Below, piece after piece: positions 1 to 8,339 of a DNA stretch of 11,877 nt. The position numbers and the translations under genes were made by a program. Origin of the DNA: Lachnospiraceae bacterium (GTDB lineage: Bacteria; Bacillota; Clostridia; Lachnospirales; Lachnospiraceae); the NCBI GenBank assembly GCA_009774535.1, contig VSNY01000121.1:1-11877 (forward strand), given 5' to 3'. How positions within the stretch are numbered: position 1 is the stretch's first letter; every line of letters begins with the position of its first letter. The notes under the pieces were generated by a model. The model saw only the letters and a list, made by a program, of their open reading frames with translations. It did not search any database and had not been told where the DNA came from.

Positions 1-56
1 GCATTCTTCTTTTTATCCCTATTCTTTAAAAATCTATAATTGAATAAATATAAATA

Positions 57-75
57 CTAAAAGCGAAATCTCTGT
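57..75 (+). repeat. Left copy of 19-bp window-spanning inverted repeat
   Basis: The 19 bases CTAAAAGCGAAATCTCTGT are the exact reverse complement of 11802-11820 near the other end of the window. Outward of it there is weaker matching in the same order: TTAAAAATC at 26-34 and TCCCTATT at 16-23 correspond to GATTTTTAA at 11846-11854 and AATAGGGA at 11865-11872, with different gap lengths. The exact core is a direct observation. That the two copies are terminal repeats of one element is inference. Confidence 0.75.
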
Positions 76-91
76 GCTTTGCTCGTTTTTG

Positions 92-119
92 TTGCAATTT
101 TGGATGGTTATGATATAGT
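92..119 (+). promoter_or_regulatory. Sigma70-type promoter with extended -10 for the RADAR operon
   Basis: TTGCAA (92-97, 4/6 to the -35 consensus) is separated by 16 bases from TATAGT (114-119, 5/6 to the -10 consensus). The -10 is preceded by TG at 111-112, an extended -10 element. Transcription would begin near 126, leaving a very short leader before the first gene. No operator-like dyad overlaps it, so constitutive or low basal expression is plausible. Read by eye only. Confidence 0.6.
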
Positions 120-150
120 AAAAGAAAGGCATTAAAGGATGATGGTGAAT

Positions 151-1974
151 ATGAAAAAAATACAACAATCAGCCGAAAAAATCTTTCATAAAGAAATACT
201 GGAAGAGCTATGTCAGTGGTATAAAAACATAATCTATGGGAAATGGGATTATGTTGTATTTGTAGTCCGCCGCAGTTATATACTGGCATTATTATTGGAA
301 AAGATAACTGGAAAGAAAATGGAAGAAAACAGTGCAGCTCTGTTTCTGACGGATGCTTCCCTGATTCTGCAATGTAGAAAAATGGCTGATATTTATAAAG
401 AAACAGGCAGCTTTCCATCAATCTTGTTATGCGATGAACAGCTTTTGCATGGGAGGAGTTTTAACCATCTGATCCAAGAAATGGAAAACAGGCTTACAGA
501 ATACCTTCCAGACCGTGATCCGCGGGATATCCGCCGTGCGCTGGCCGCCGCTGTGCAGATTTATGTTTATGCGCGGACAGATCAGGAAGTTTTGCTTTAT
601 GGACAGTATGAAGAAAAGATGAAATATATGCGCAGAGAAAATGCCAGATTTCTGCATTCCTTTTCCAGCAATATTTCCGAATGGATTCTTTGCTCCGGTC
701 TGTCCAATACCAGCTATGTCTGTTCCAGAGCAATCGGGGAAGAGCAGATGGCAGATATCCGAAAGAAGCAGGAACTGATCTGCACAAAATATCAAAATAC
801 GTATCAATATACATCGGTTGCTTTTATCGGTACAGGAAACAGAAAAAAAGCGGTTCTATCATTGCGTTTTGTAAAAGTAAAGGAGACCGAAGGGTATCTT
901 GCCATTCCATTTGTTTTTTTGCCAAATTTGCATATGGACGTAACGGTTATGTTATGGGATGAGGTGAAAAATCGGGTAGGAAATACAGATTTTCAGCGGA
1001 TGATGCAGCTGCTTTCTGATATTCCAGGCAAAAGGACATTTAACGAGTTCCTTACCATGCTGTTTAGTAACGTGGTACTTTATGATTTTCTGGAGCGCTT
1101 TCAGATTAGAATTCAGCCAGAAGAAGAGGAATCGGAATTTGTTTCCGAAGAGATACAAAAGCTGGCCAGGAATTATAATTTTGACACGCTGCATCGCACC
1201 TGTGATTTACTCAGGGATCTGCTGCTGCGGAAATTATTTGATCGGGATGAAATGACAGAAATGTTTGAACGTGTAATTCCAGATTCTTACAAGGTTTTAG
1301 AGCTTTCGACAAACGAGCATCCTGCAGACTATGCGTTATTGCAAGACAGCATCATCAGACGTTTGGAATCATATTTTTACAGCAGGGGCTGGCAGGAAGA
1401 AAAGTCAGCCTGCCGGATCACGCAGGCGCCATATTATATGAGTCCGAGGCGCTCAGAACGGCAGGTACGCGGATGCTGTTTTATACTGACAGAATTGTGC
1501 AGCGGGTATGAATCGCGGGGGGCTGAATTATTAATTGCCTATTTTATGCAGATGATGGATGCCGGAATATTGTCATTGTCATCCTATGCACCGAACAATA
1601 TGGATGTAGTAGGATATGCACAGTTTGCAAAGGCGGGCGAATTGTCTTTGCTGTTAGAGCCGCTTCGTTTTTACGAATATTTGCCGATGCTTGCATCGGT
1701 GCAGGCCGAGTGCAGGAAATGGAAGATTGACTTTAGGGGAGAATTGGAAAGGTTTAGCAGCAGGATGGAGCTGGGATTTGACAGTGACAGGATAAATGGG
1801 TTCTGGGAATTTATCCGGGCATTAGGGATGATTATGCAAAAGGCGGATGAATGGGTAGATGAAGGCTATCTTCGGAAAATTCAGTTTGACAGTGAGGAAG
1901 AGAAGCAGAGTTTTTTGCTGCGCCAGTTATCTCTTAAGGAAAGCTATCATAAATATTTGTTATATATGCTGTAA
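151..1974 (+). CDS. PRTase-like protein with unknown C-terminal region, first gene of the RADAR operon
   Basis: The protein has 607 residues and no signal peptide or membrane segment, so it is probably cytosolic. Residues about 35-145 look like a type I phosphoribosyltransferase fold. A beta-strand (DYVVFVVRRS) comes first. Next is the PRPP-loop-like motif SILLCDEQLLHGRS (about 90-103), with the acidic pair D-E followed by G-R-S where PRTases have DD..TG.T. A strand ending YVYAR (about 142) follows. The rest (about 150-607) is mainly helical with short strands, for example around IGTGNRKK (about 226-233), and I do not recognise it. ATG 151 is preferred: AAAGGA (134-139) abuts ATG 139 too closely to serve it, though 139 or 142 remain possible. 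The gene ends 48 bp before the RADAR ATPase gene, implying a shared role. It could use PRPP, bind a nucleotide as a sensor, or be an inactive scaffold. PRTase-like assignment moderate; function unknown. Confidence 0.85.
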   Translation: MKKIQQSAEKIFHKEILEELCQWYKNIIYGKWDYVVFVVRRSYILALLLEKITGKKMEENSAALFLTDASLILQCRKMADIYKETGSFPSILLCDEQLLHGRSFNHLIQEMENRLTEYLPDRDPRDIRRALAAAVQIYVYARTDQEVLLYGQYEEKMKYMRRENARFLHSFSSNISEWILCSGLSNTSYVCSRAIGEEQMADIRKKQELICTKYQNTYQYTSVAFIGTGNRKKAVLSLRFVKVKETEGYLAIPFVFLPNLHMDVTVMLWDEVKNRVGNTDFQRMMQLLSDIPGKRTFNEFLTMLFSNVVLYDFLERFQIRIQPEEEESEFVSEEIQKLARNYNFDTLHRTCDLLRDLLLRKLFDRDEMTEMFERVIPDSYKVLELSTNEHPADYALLQDSIIRRLESYFYSRGWQEEKSACRITQAPYYMSPRRSERQVRGCCFILTELCSGYESRGAELLIAYFMQMMDAGILSLSSYAPNNMDVVGYAQFAKAGELSLLLEPLRFYEYLPMLASVQAECRKWKIDFRGELERFSSRMELGFDSDRINGFWEFIRALGMIMQKADEWVDEGYLRKIQFDSEEEKQSFLLRQLSLKESYHKYLLYML

Positions 1975-2022
1975 GACAAAAAAGACGGCATAGATCTGTG
2001 GATCAGGCTGGGGGAGAAATGA

Positions 2023-4257
2023 ATGAGTAAGAAAATAACAATCTATCAGGGTGATGAGTATAAAGCTAAAATAGCGGAACATATTTCCGGGGATGATTTA
2101 TTTGCCGAACAGTACATGCAGACATTTTCGGTTCTGGAGCAGATGATCTTGGAATTGTCGCAGTTTAAGAACAGGCAAAAAGAACAAAAAGAAAGCATGA
2201 ACGGAATGGGCAACAATATCCTTGTGTTCTCTGGTCAGAGAGGGCAGGGAAAAACCAGTTTTATGCAGTCCGTTGCAAAATGGCTGAAAGAAGATGTCAG
2301 GGCTGAAGATATCCTTATGGATGATCATTGTCCAAAAGAATGGAAGAAAACGGTCAAAAATGTAAAAGAGCATTCGTTTATTATTCTGGATTCTATTGAT
2401 CCCTCTTCTTTGGCAAAGGAAGAATCTGTTCTGCAGGTGCTGCTTACGAGACTGTTTTATTTATTTGACAGACAGATAAAAAGTGAGTGTAGTTATGGAA
2501 TGAGAAGTGACCGGGAAAAAGTGCGGATGGTCAATGATATTACTCCACTTTTCCGAAAATGTTTTAAGAATATTGATTATTTGAAGTTAGGACGCGAAAA
2601 AGATTGGGGCATTGATAATCTGGAAGATCTGGCACAGATCAGCAGCAGCGCCGCCTTTAAAGAAAATTTGCAGAATCTGATCGACAGGCTGTTGGAACTG
2701 GTCTGTAAAAAAACAGATGATAATCAATATCTGGTAGTACCGATTGACGATACGGATCTTGCGACAGAAGAGGTATTCCATATCTGCGAGGATATTCGCA
2801 ATTATCTGTCCATAGCAAATGTGATTGTATTAATTGCTGTCGATTTCAGACAGCTGACCTATGCGATTACACAAAAATATATGGGGAATTATGCAACCTT
2901 AATCGCGCAGAATATTGGATTTGAGGCAATGGAATGTTATGATATTGCCGCTCAATATCTTGAGAAGGTACTGCCTGTCGGACACCGGATCAATCTTCCG
3001 CAAATAGAAAAGATCATACATGAAAATCCTGAGAGCATTTCGTTTTGCTATATGAATAAGAATGGAAAAAATCTGCTGAAGCTGCGTGATCAGGGAAGCG
3101 TAGACGCAGAGGGAATTTATGTCCAGCTTGTAAAGATCTTGTATTCGCGTACAGGAATGCTGTTTTGCAGCAAAGAGGTACAAAAGATACTGTTTCCTAG
3201 AAAAATGCGGGAATTGACGCATCTGGTAAAATTGTTATCAGAAATGAATAATGTAGTCTGTGATGAGGTTTACCGCACTGAAGATTTGGACGGATTGGCG
3301 AGCGTGCGGCAGAATATAAATATATTTTCACAGTACTTTTTTGATTATTGGTGTACGAAAAATCTGAGTCCGGTTGAAAAAGATCTGCTGGAAAAGCTTG
3401 ATTTGGCTTTCAAGAGTCATGATGAAGAAGCGATTCTTTCCATTTATGGACAAATAACTGAGACATATAAGAAACAAGGATTATTTTTTTCTATAAATTT
3501 TAAGGGGCCTTTGGGCAAAATTTTTTCAAAAGTGTTAAGTTTTGTTACAATGACCAATATGAAAGTGGCTATGAAGGCGGTATTTACTATGTTTGTGAAT
3601 CTGTGGTTTTTGGAAATTCCGGAACATAAAAATTCGGTGTCTGAAAGAAGACAGATTATTCAGTCTATTAAACAGTTTACTGCAAAAGGCATTTATGCGG
3701 GAAGCCCTGATTCAAAAGAGAATCATATACCAGGCATTTCATGTGAGATTAGCGAAGATGAATTTTTTGATGAGCGTGGAATTATAAATACAGAATGCAG
3801 GAAGTTTATTGATTTGTTTTGTGATGATGCAGACGCAGATGGAAAGTTAGAATTTAATTTATTAAATCCGATATGGAAGCTGCTGTACAACTTGGAAATA
3901 AATGATGTGCAGATGGAAAGCAATTCCATGGAAGATACGGATAACTCTGAAGAATCCAGCCAGGGAGTTGATGCTGGAAATGCAGATTACCTGATTTCAG
4001 TCCGGAATGTTGTTGCCAATTATGATGTGCAAAGTCATGTGGCGCAGGCGATTTACGATTCTCCTTATCAGAACAGTGATGATCAAAAATATACGGACTT
4101 TATTGCAGCATTTTATCAAAAATTTCAATTTGATGAATTGGAATCCTATGGATTTGTCAACACACCATATAATATTCCAAATATATTACGAAAATATGTG
4201 AATATGTATGACCGTGGTTTAGAAGAAATTCGGGTACAATTTATAGAAGGAAAATGA
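2023..4257 (+). CDS. rdrA: RADAR ATPase RdrA-like
   Basis: A 744-aa P-loop NTPase. The Walker A motif is GQRGQGKTS at residues 71-79 (K77, T78). A hydrophobic strand ending in acidic residues, YLVVPIDDTDL at 236-246 (D242/D243), is the likely Walker B. NVIVLIAVD at 266-274 resembles a sensor-1 strand. The C-terminal half is helical, with an acidic Ser/Asp/Glu-rich linker near residues 631-657 before a final domain. Identification as RdrA rests on this ATPase plus the large adenosine deaminase starting 13 bp downstream. In characterised RADAR systems RdrA forms a ring that associates with RdrB and is needed for phage-induced deamination. At 744 aa it seems shorter than the E. coli examples as I recall them (about 900 aa). 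GGGGAG at 2011-2016 supports ATG 2023. The stretch around 3480-3560 is markedly AT-rich. KAP- or STAND-type ATPases are alternatives if the neighbour is ignored. Confidence 0.88.
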   Translation: MSKKITIYQGDEYKAKIAEHISGDDLFAEQYMQTFSVLEQMILELSQFKNRQKEQKESMNGMGNNILVFSGQRGQGKTSFMQSVAKWLKEDVRAEDILMDDHCPKEWKKTVKNVKEHSFIILDSIDPSSLAKEESVLQVLLTRLFYLFDRQIKSECSYGMRSDREKVRMVNDITPLFRKCFKNIDYLKLGREKDWGIDNLEDLAQISSSAAFKENLQNLIDRLLELVCKKTDDNQYLVVPIDDTDLATEEVFHICEDIRNYLSIANVIVLIAVDFRQLTYAITQKYMGNYATLIAQNIGFEAMECYDIAAQYLEKVLPVGHRINLPQIEKIIHENPESISFCYMNKNGKNLLKLRDQGSVDAEGIYVQLVKILYSRTGMLFCSKEVQKILFPRKMRELTHLVKLLSEMNNVVCDEVYRTEDLDGLASVRQNINIFSQYFFDYWCTKNLSPVEKDLLEKLDLAFKSHDEEAILSIYGQITETYKKQGLFFSINFKGPLGKIFSKVLSFVTMTNMKVAMKAVFTMFVNLWFLEIPEHKNSVSERRQIIQSIKQFTAKGIYAGSPDSKENHIPGISCEISEDEFFDERGIINTECRKFIDLFCDDADADGKLEFNLLNPIWKLLYNLEINDVQMESNSMEDTDNSEESSQGVDAGNADYLISVRNVVANYDVQSHVAQAIYDSPYQNSDDQKYTDFIAAFYQKFQFDELESYGFVNTPYNIPNILRKYVNMYDRGLEEIRVQFIEGK

Positions 4258-4270
4258 TGGGGGAAAATCC

Positions 4271-6868
4271 ATGCATAAACACAGAGAGGATTTGGATCTG
4301 ATTTTCCGGCGGACTACTCCGGAAATTGTTTTGGAAAATATCGTGGAGGAATATTATGGCGGTGACCAGGCAGGGATTCGTTTAAATTATTATAATTATG
4401 GATATGCGTCTTATGATCATTTTGCGATATTGAATTTTCCGGAATATTCACAGAGTGAAATGAAGCTCAGATATGAAGAAATTGATCAATCCATATCTTC
4501 TGATAAAGAAAATGGTATATTTACATTATTGTATCAGTATGCCGCATCCGTTTTATCCATTCAGAACAATCAGCCTGTCTGCAGGATGGAGCAGGTATTG
4601 AATTGGAATTCTATTACTTCCAGGCTGGGGCAGGATCTTTTTGTGACAGCATGGCTGGCGGATCAGGATACGCGCAGATTTGGCAGGGCAAGAAAAGATA
4701 TTGCTTTTTGCTGGCCGCCGGTCTTAAAGACAGATGACAGACGCTTGCAGGAGCTGGTGCAGCGGGGGCTTGCAGAAAATCATTTCCATCATCATGGGTC
4801 TACACAGTCATTTCCGCTGTCTTGGGCTTGTCTGATGAATCATCCGGAACAGATTGCGAGGTTTTTGGATGATAAACACCAGTTTCAGCAAAATTTGGAT
4901 TATCATGTATCACGAGGCATTCTGGATAATGTGCTGGACTGGAAAGAAAGGCTGGCATATGCGGCTTTGATCCGGGCGTTGTTATTTGAGCGCGTCATGG
5001 ACCTGCTGGATGCAGATGAATTAAGAGAAAAGTTTCGTGAATTTTATTTATTTCCGCTGGCATTTTCCGTGAGAGAAATGACAGAGACACTCTGTCTGTA
5101 TCAGGGAGAGAAGTTCAGGCAGCCGGATGGAAGTTTCAAAAGTCTGGATTATGCGATTTGCCGTAAATTGGGCTTTGTGGATAAAGAGGATCATCATCGT
5201 ATTCTTTTTGGCGAGCGGGCTTTTTTATACCATTGTTTTGCTATGCAGTTTTGCGGACAATTTATGACGTTGGAATCCTCACTTTTTTACTTGTATTTGC
5301 TTATAAAGAGTAATTTCCGAAGTGAGTTGATTCAGGTAAATAAACGAACAGGGTTTGTGAATTTTTCTGAATATCAAGACAGGAAAAATCAGTTTTTTGG
5401 CCTTCGCAAAGAATATTGGGCAGAGGCACAGCGTATTGGCATCTGCGGCGCGATGGAAGATAATGCTTTATGCCTTCTGGAAACGCGTATTATGCCCAGG
5501 AAAACCCACCAGTTATTTCGGAAAGAGATTAGCCAGCTGGATCAGTTGACGGCATTTGCATGTCGTAAGGATGGGCAAGCAACGGACATGCATGATTATT
5601 TTAAGAAGGTTCAGTATTATGTGATTCATTTTGGAAAAAGGCCGTTTCAAAAAGAAGAGTTTATAAATCACCGTTATTTTTTGCGGCCCAGGAACTGCAA
5701 TGTCCGTGAAGACGCACAAGTACAGGCAAAAGCACTGGCAAAAATTATGAAGGAATTTCCGGATACGGCATGCAGGATCAAAGGGATCGATGCCTGCTCC
5801 CTGGAAATCGGATGCCGCCCCGAGACGTTTGCAACAGAGTTTCGTTTTCTAAGAAGATGTATGGATGAACATGCCGGAACCAGCTGTGATCCGATGGATC
5901 ACAACTGTCATAGACCACATCTTGGCATTACTTTTCATGCTGGTGAAGATTTTTTAGATATCCCCGATGGCTTGCGGGCAATCGATGAGACGATCCAGTT
6001 TTTGGAGTTAAAAAAAGGGGACCGGCTGGGACATGCTTTGGCTTTGGGTGTGAATCCAAAAGATTATTATTTGCGAAAGCGAAAGAATATCTATTTGACG
6101 AAGCAAGATTATCTGGACAATCTGGTCTGGATGCTGTACCGTTCATTGGAGCTAAACGTGCCGATTGGAGCGGATCACAGAACAATGCTCATGGAACGGG
6201 CAAGGACGCTTTTTGCCGAGATTTTTGCTCCGGCAATTCAGGCAGCAGGTTACGGGGAAATTTTGGAGCTGTATTACCAAAGCTGGAAGCTGCGCGGGGA
6301 TCATCCTGACATGTATCGGAATGGATACTATAACGAAAATTACGCAAAAACCCGTTACGATGATTACGCATCCTATATGGCAAGAGACGGGCTGGACAAG
6401 TATCGCAAAAATCCAGTTGTCGCAGAATTGTATTATGCATATCACTTTGATCAGGAAGTAAAACTGACCGGGCTGCAGCCGCAGGCGATTGAGATCGAAG
6501 CATGGTATGTGGATCTGGTGGCTTCTTTGCAGCAAGCGATGCGTCTGGAAGTGTTTAAAAACGAAATTGCGATTGAGTGCAATCCAACGTCCAATGCTTT
6601 GATTGGTACCTTTACTTATTATGACAGGCATCCGATTTTGACATTTAATCAATATTATCTGAATCAGGATGAAAAAACGCCTGATTTATGGGTATCCATT
6701 AATACGGATGATCTGGGTGTTTTTGATACCTCTTTGACCAATGAGTATGCGTTGATGTTTCGGGCGATCCAGATGAAAAGGCATTGTTTGGGAAATTATG
6801 ATGATCACGCTATTTACAAATATCTGGATGATATCAGGTTAAATGGGATTTCTATGGCATTTCAGTAA
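4271..6868 (+). CDS. rdrB: RADAR adenosine deaminase RdrB-like
   Basis: An 865-aa protein of the adenosine deaminase/metal-dependent hydrolase superfamily, far larger than housekeeping Add (about 340 aa) but right for RdrB. The catalytic set is complete. HxH lies in NHFHHHGS (H171, H173). TFHAGED holds H556 and the proton-shuttle E559. GDRLGHAL holds H588. SINTDDLG holds D813/D814. Large insertions separate the HxH motif from the later motifs (residues 180-550) and H588 from the DD motif. RdrB deaminates adenosine to inosine; published work supports RNA editing and also conversion of ATP/dATP to ITP/dITP, acting in a large complex with RdrA. The product here is presumably an effector that poisons RNA or nucleotide pools during infection. 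A GGGGGAA tract at 4259-4265 precedes ATG 4271, and the 13-bp gap to rdrA suggests co-translation. Deaminase assignment is very secure; RADAR membership follows from context and size. Confidence 0.92.
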   Translation: MHKHREDLDLIFRRTTPEIVLENIVEEYYGGDQAGIRLNYYNYGYASYDHFAILNFPEYSQSEMKLRYEEIDQSISSDKENGIFTLLYQYAASVLSIQNNQPVCRMEQVLNWNSITSRLGQDLFVTAWLADQDTRRFGRARKDIAFCWPPVLKTDDRRLQELVQRGLAENHFHHHGSTQSFPLSWACLMNHPEQIARFLDDKHQFQQNLDYHVSRGILDNVLDWKERLAYAALIRALLFERVMDLLDADELREKFREFYLFPLAFSVREMTETLCLYQGEKFRQPDGSFKSLDYAICRKLGFVDKEDHHRILFGERAFLYHCFAMQFCGQFMTLESSLFYLYLLIKSNFRSELIQVNKRTGFVNFSEYQDRKNQFFGLRKEYWAEAQRIGICGAMEDNALCLLETRIMPRKTHQLFRKEISQLDQLTAFACRKDGQATDMHDYFKKVQYYVIHFGKRPFQKEEFINHRYFLRPRNCNVREDAQVQAKALAKIMKEFPDTACRIKGIDACSLEIGCRPETFATEFRFLRRCMDEHAGTSCDPMDHNCHRPHLGITFHAGEDFLDIPDGLRAIDETIQFLELKKGDRLGHALALGVNPKDYYLRKRKNIYLTKQDYLDNLVWMLYRSLELNVPIGADHRTMLMERARTLFAEIFAPAIQAAGYGEILELYYQSWKLRGDHPDMYRNGYYNENYAKTRYDDYASYMARDGLDKYRKNPVVAELYYAYHFDQEVKLTGLQPQAIEIEAWYVDLVASLQQAMRLEVFKNEIAIECNPTSNALIGTFTYYDRHPILTFNQYYLNQDEKTPDLWVSINTDDLGVFDTSLTNEYALMFRAIQMKRHCLGNYDDHAIYKYLDDIRLNGISMAFQ

Positions 6869-6910
6869 ATGATTCCGAAATACCAGGAGGCTCGACAGGA
6901 AATACATTAC

Positions 6911-6915
6911 AGGAG
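6911..6915 (+). promoter_or_regulatory. Ribosome binding site deciding the start of the SWIM-C gene
   Basis: AGGAG at 6911-6915 sits 7 bases before ATG 6923, an ideal spacing. The alternative in-frame ATG at 6869, directly after the rdrB stop (TAAATG), has no recognisable Shine-Dalgarno but could be reached by coupled re-initiation. A further AGGAGG at 6885-6890 has no usable start codon at a normal distance. Confidence 0.6.
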
Positions 6916-6922
6916 ACAGGAA

Positions 6923-8338
6923 ATGGAACACAGCATAAAAAAACATACAAACCATACGCAGCATCCGGCTGTCCAGGTTGTGAATCAGGCACAAGAAGGG
7001 GAAGTACGGGATTTTCTGATTCAGCTTTTATCAAAGGACGAACTGCTTTTAAAAAAATTCCGCGCATTTGTCAGCCATGAGATCACCAAGTCAGATATGC
7101 AGGCATATAAAAAACAGGTCAGGGGAGTGGTGAAAAAATACCTTGGATGGGAAAATGTTATTCCTTACCAGGCAGCGTCCGCATTTATGAATGAAATGGA
7201 AGCTTTTCTTGACGACCAGGTGCAGACGATGCTGGATGATCAGAATTATGCGGAAGCATTTGAGCTTACGAGCCATGTTTTTATGGAAGCCGGCGGAGTA
7301 GATTTGGATGATTCTGACGGCGGGCTTGGGATGCTGATGGAGCGGTGTGCAGAAATCTGGAGCGAGGTTTTGGATTGTGCGGATGCGCGGACGGAGCGCA
7401 GAATTTATGATTGGGTTACCAGGCGTCTGGACGGTGAATTAACGGATTATATGGAAGATTATATGGAACAGGTGCTGATGAGTAGATTTTCCGGCAGGGA
7501 ATATCTGGAGGAAAAACTTGCTTATACCAGACAAAAGGCGCAGGAAGAAAAGCGGGACGCCGACAGCTGGACCGCCAGATATCATACCCAGAAATGGGCC
7601 ATGTACCATATCCGTCTGCTGGAAGAAGCAGGAACTTCCGGGCAGGAGATCCTAAGTTACTGTAAAGAACACTGGGATTGCGCTAAAGTTCGTGAATATT
7701 ACATTGACAAGTGTGTGGAACACAAAGACTATAACCAGGCGATTGCCGCATTAAAAGAAAGCCTTGTGATGGATGCTGGTATGCCGGGGCTGGCCAGGCA
7801 ATTCAGCATCCGGCTCAAAGAGGTGTACCATATAAGCGGCAGACAGGAAGAATATAAGCAGCAGCTTTGGCAGCTGGTCACCAAAGACAATGCCGGGAGC
7901 CTGGAAGATTTTCGGGAATTCAAAAGCCTTTATACAGAGCAGGAGTGGGCGCAGGTACGGGAAAAACTATTCTCGGCGCTGCCTGTCGGTGCGCATGTGG
8001 AACAGTTCTATCAGGAAGAAGCGCTTTACGACAGGCTGCTGGATTTTGTATTGCAGGCAAAAGGGCTGTATGCGGTACAGCAGTATGAAGGTGTATTGAA
8101 AAAACATTACCCGCAGCAGCTGCTGCAAAAATACGCAGATGAATTAAAAGAGATGGCGTCACTTGCAGCAGACCGCAGGCGTTATCAGGAGTGGGCTTCT
8201 ATGCTGCGCAGAATGTTACAGATCGAAGGCGGACAGGAAAAAGTGTCAGAAATCGTAGAGGAATGGAGAGTTTTGTATAAGAACCGTCCGGCAATGATGG
8301 AAGAGCTGAAACAATTTGGCACAGGGAGCAAAGCATAA
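6923..8338 (+). CDS. SWIM zinc-finger-protein C-terminal homologue lacking the zinc finger
   Basis: A 471-aa, almost wholly helical, highly charged cytosolic protein. From about residue 25 to the end it matches, from memory, the C-terminal body of clostridial 'SWIM zinc finger family' proteins: EVRDFL near 27-32, LDDSDGG at 128-134, a TPR-like KDYNQAIAALKESL near 268-281, and the closing signature NRPAMMEEL at 454-462. Those proteins start with a SWIM domain (CxC...CxH) of roughly 100-150 residues. No such cysteine/histidine pattern exists here or in the bases just upstream, where rdrB ends. It is therefore either a natural SWIM-less paralogue or a remnant whose 5' end was replaced when the RADAR module arrived. 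A good RBS (6911-6915) and an intact frame argue that it is still expressed. Function unknown; the helical repeats suggest a protein-interaction role. The family match is fairly strong, a role in RADAR speculative. Confidence 0.8.
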   Translation: MEHSIKKHTNHTQHPAVQVVNQAQEGEVRDFLIQLLSKDELLLKKFRAFVSHEITKSDMQAYKKQVRGVVKKYLGWENVIPYQAASAFMNEMEAFLDDQVQTMLDDQNYAEAFELTSHVFMEAGGVDLDDSDGGLGMLMERCAEIWSEVLDCADARTERRIYDWVTRRLDGELTDYMEDYMEQVLMSRFSGREYLEEKLAYTRQKAQEEKRDADSWTARYHTQKWAMYHIRLLEEAGTSGQEILSYCKEHWDCAKVREYYIDKCVEHKDYNQAIAALKESLVMDAGMPGLARQFSIRLKEVYHISGRQEEYKQQLWQLVTKDNAGSLEDFREFKSLYTEQEWAQVREKLFSALPVGAHVEQFYQEEALYDRLLDFVLQAKGLYAVQQYEGVLKKHYPQQLLQKYADELKEMASLAADRRRYQEWASMLRRMLQIEGGQEKVSEIVEEWRVLYKNRPAMMEELKQFGTGSKA

Positions 8339-8339
8339 A

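Noticed and set aside
26..421. 131-codon - strand open frame at the left end
   Set aside because: It overlaps the promoter and the first 270 bases of the PRTase-like gene and has the aromatic-rich composition of an antisense frame over A-rich DNA.
6152..6652. 166-codon open frame on the - strand inside rdrB
   Set aside because: It lies wholly within a conserved catalytic gene on the other strand, shows no motifs, and is one of several overlapping shadow frames in this region.
6869..6922. Earlier in-frame ATG for the SWIM-C gene, directly after the rdrB stop
   Set aside because: It has no Shine-Dalgarno, whereas AGGAG is ideally placed before ATG 6923. Coupled re-initiation cannot be excluded.
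8113..8126. 14-bp perfect palindrome GCAGCAGCTGCTGC within the SWIM-C gene
   Set aside because: It is explained by coding for a Gln-Gln-Leu-Leu-Gln-type helix with CAG/CTG codons; no sign of a regulatory role.
8316..8339. TTG start giving the nucleotidase an 8-residue extension
   Set aside because: It is a rare start codon inside the upstream gene, and ATG 8340 gives a cleaner signal-peptide N-terminus with GGGAG upstream.
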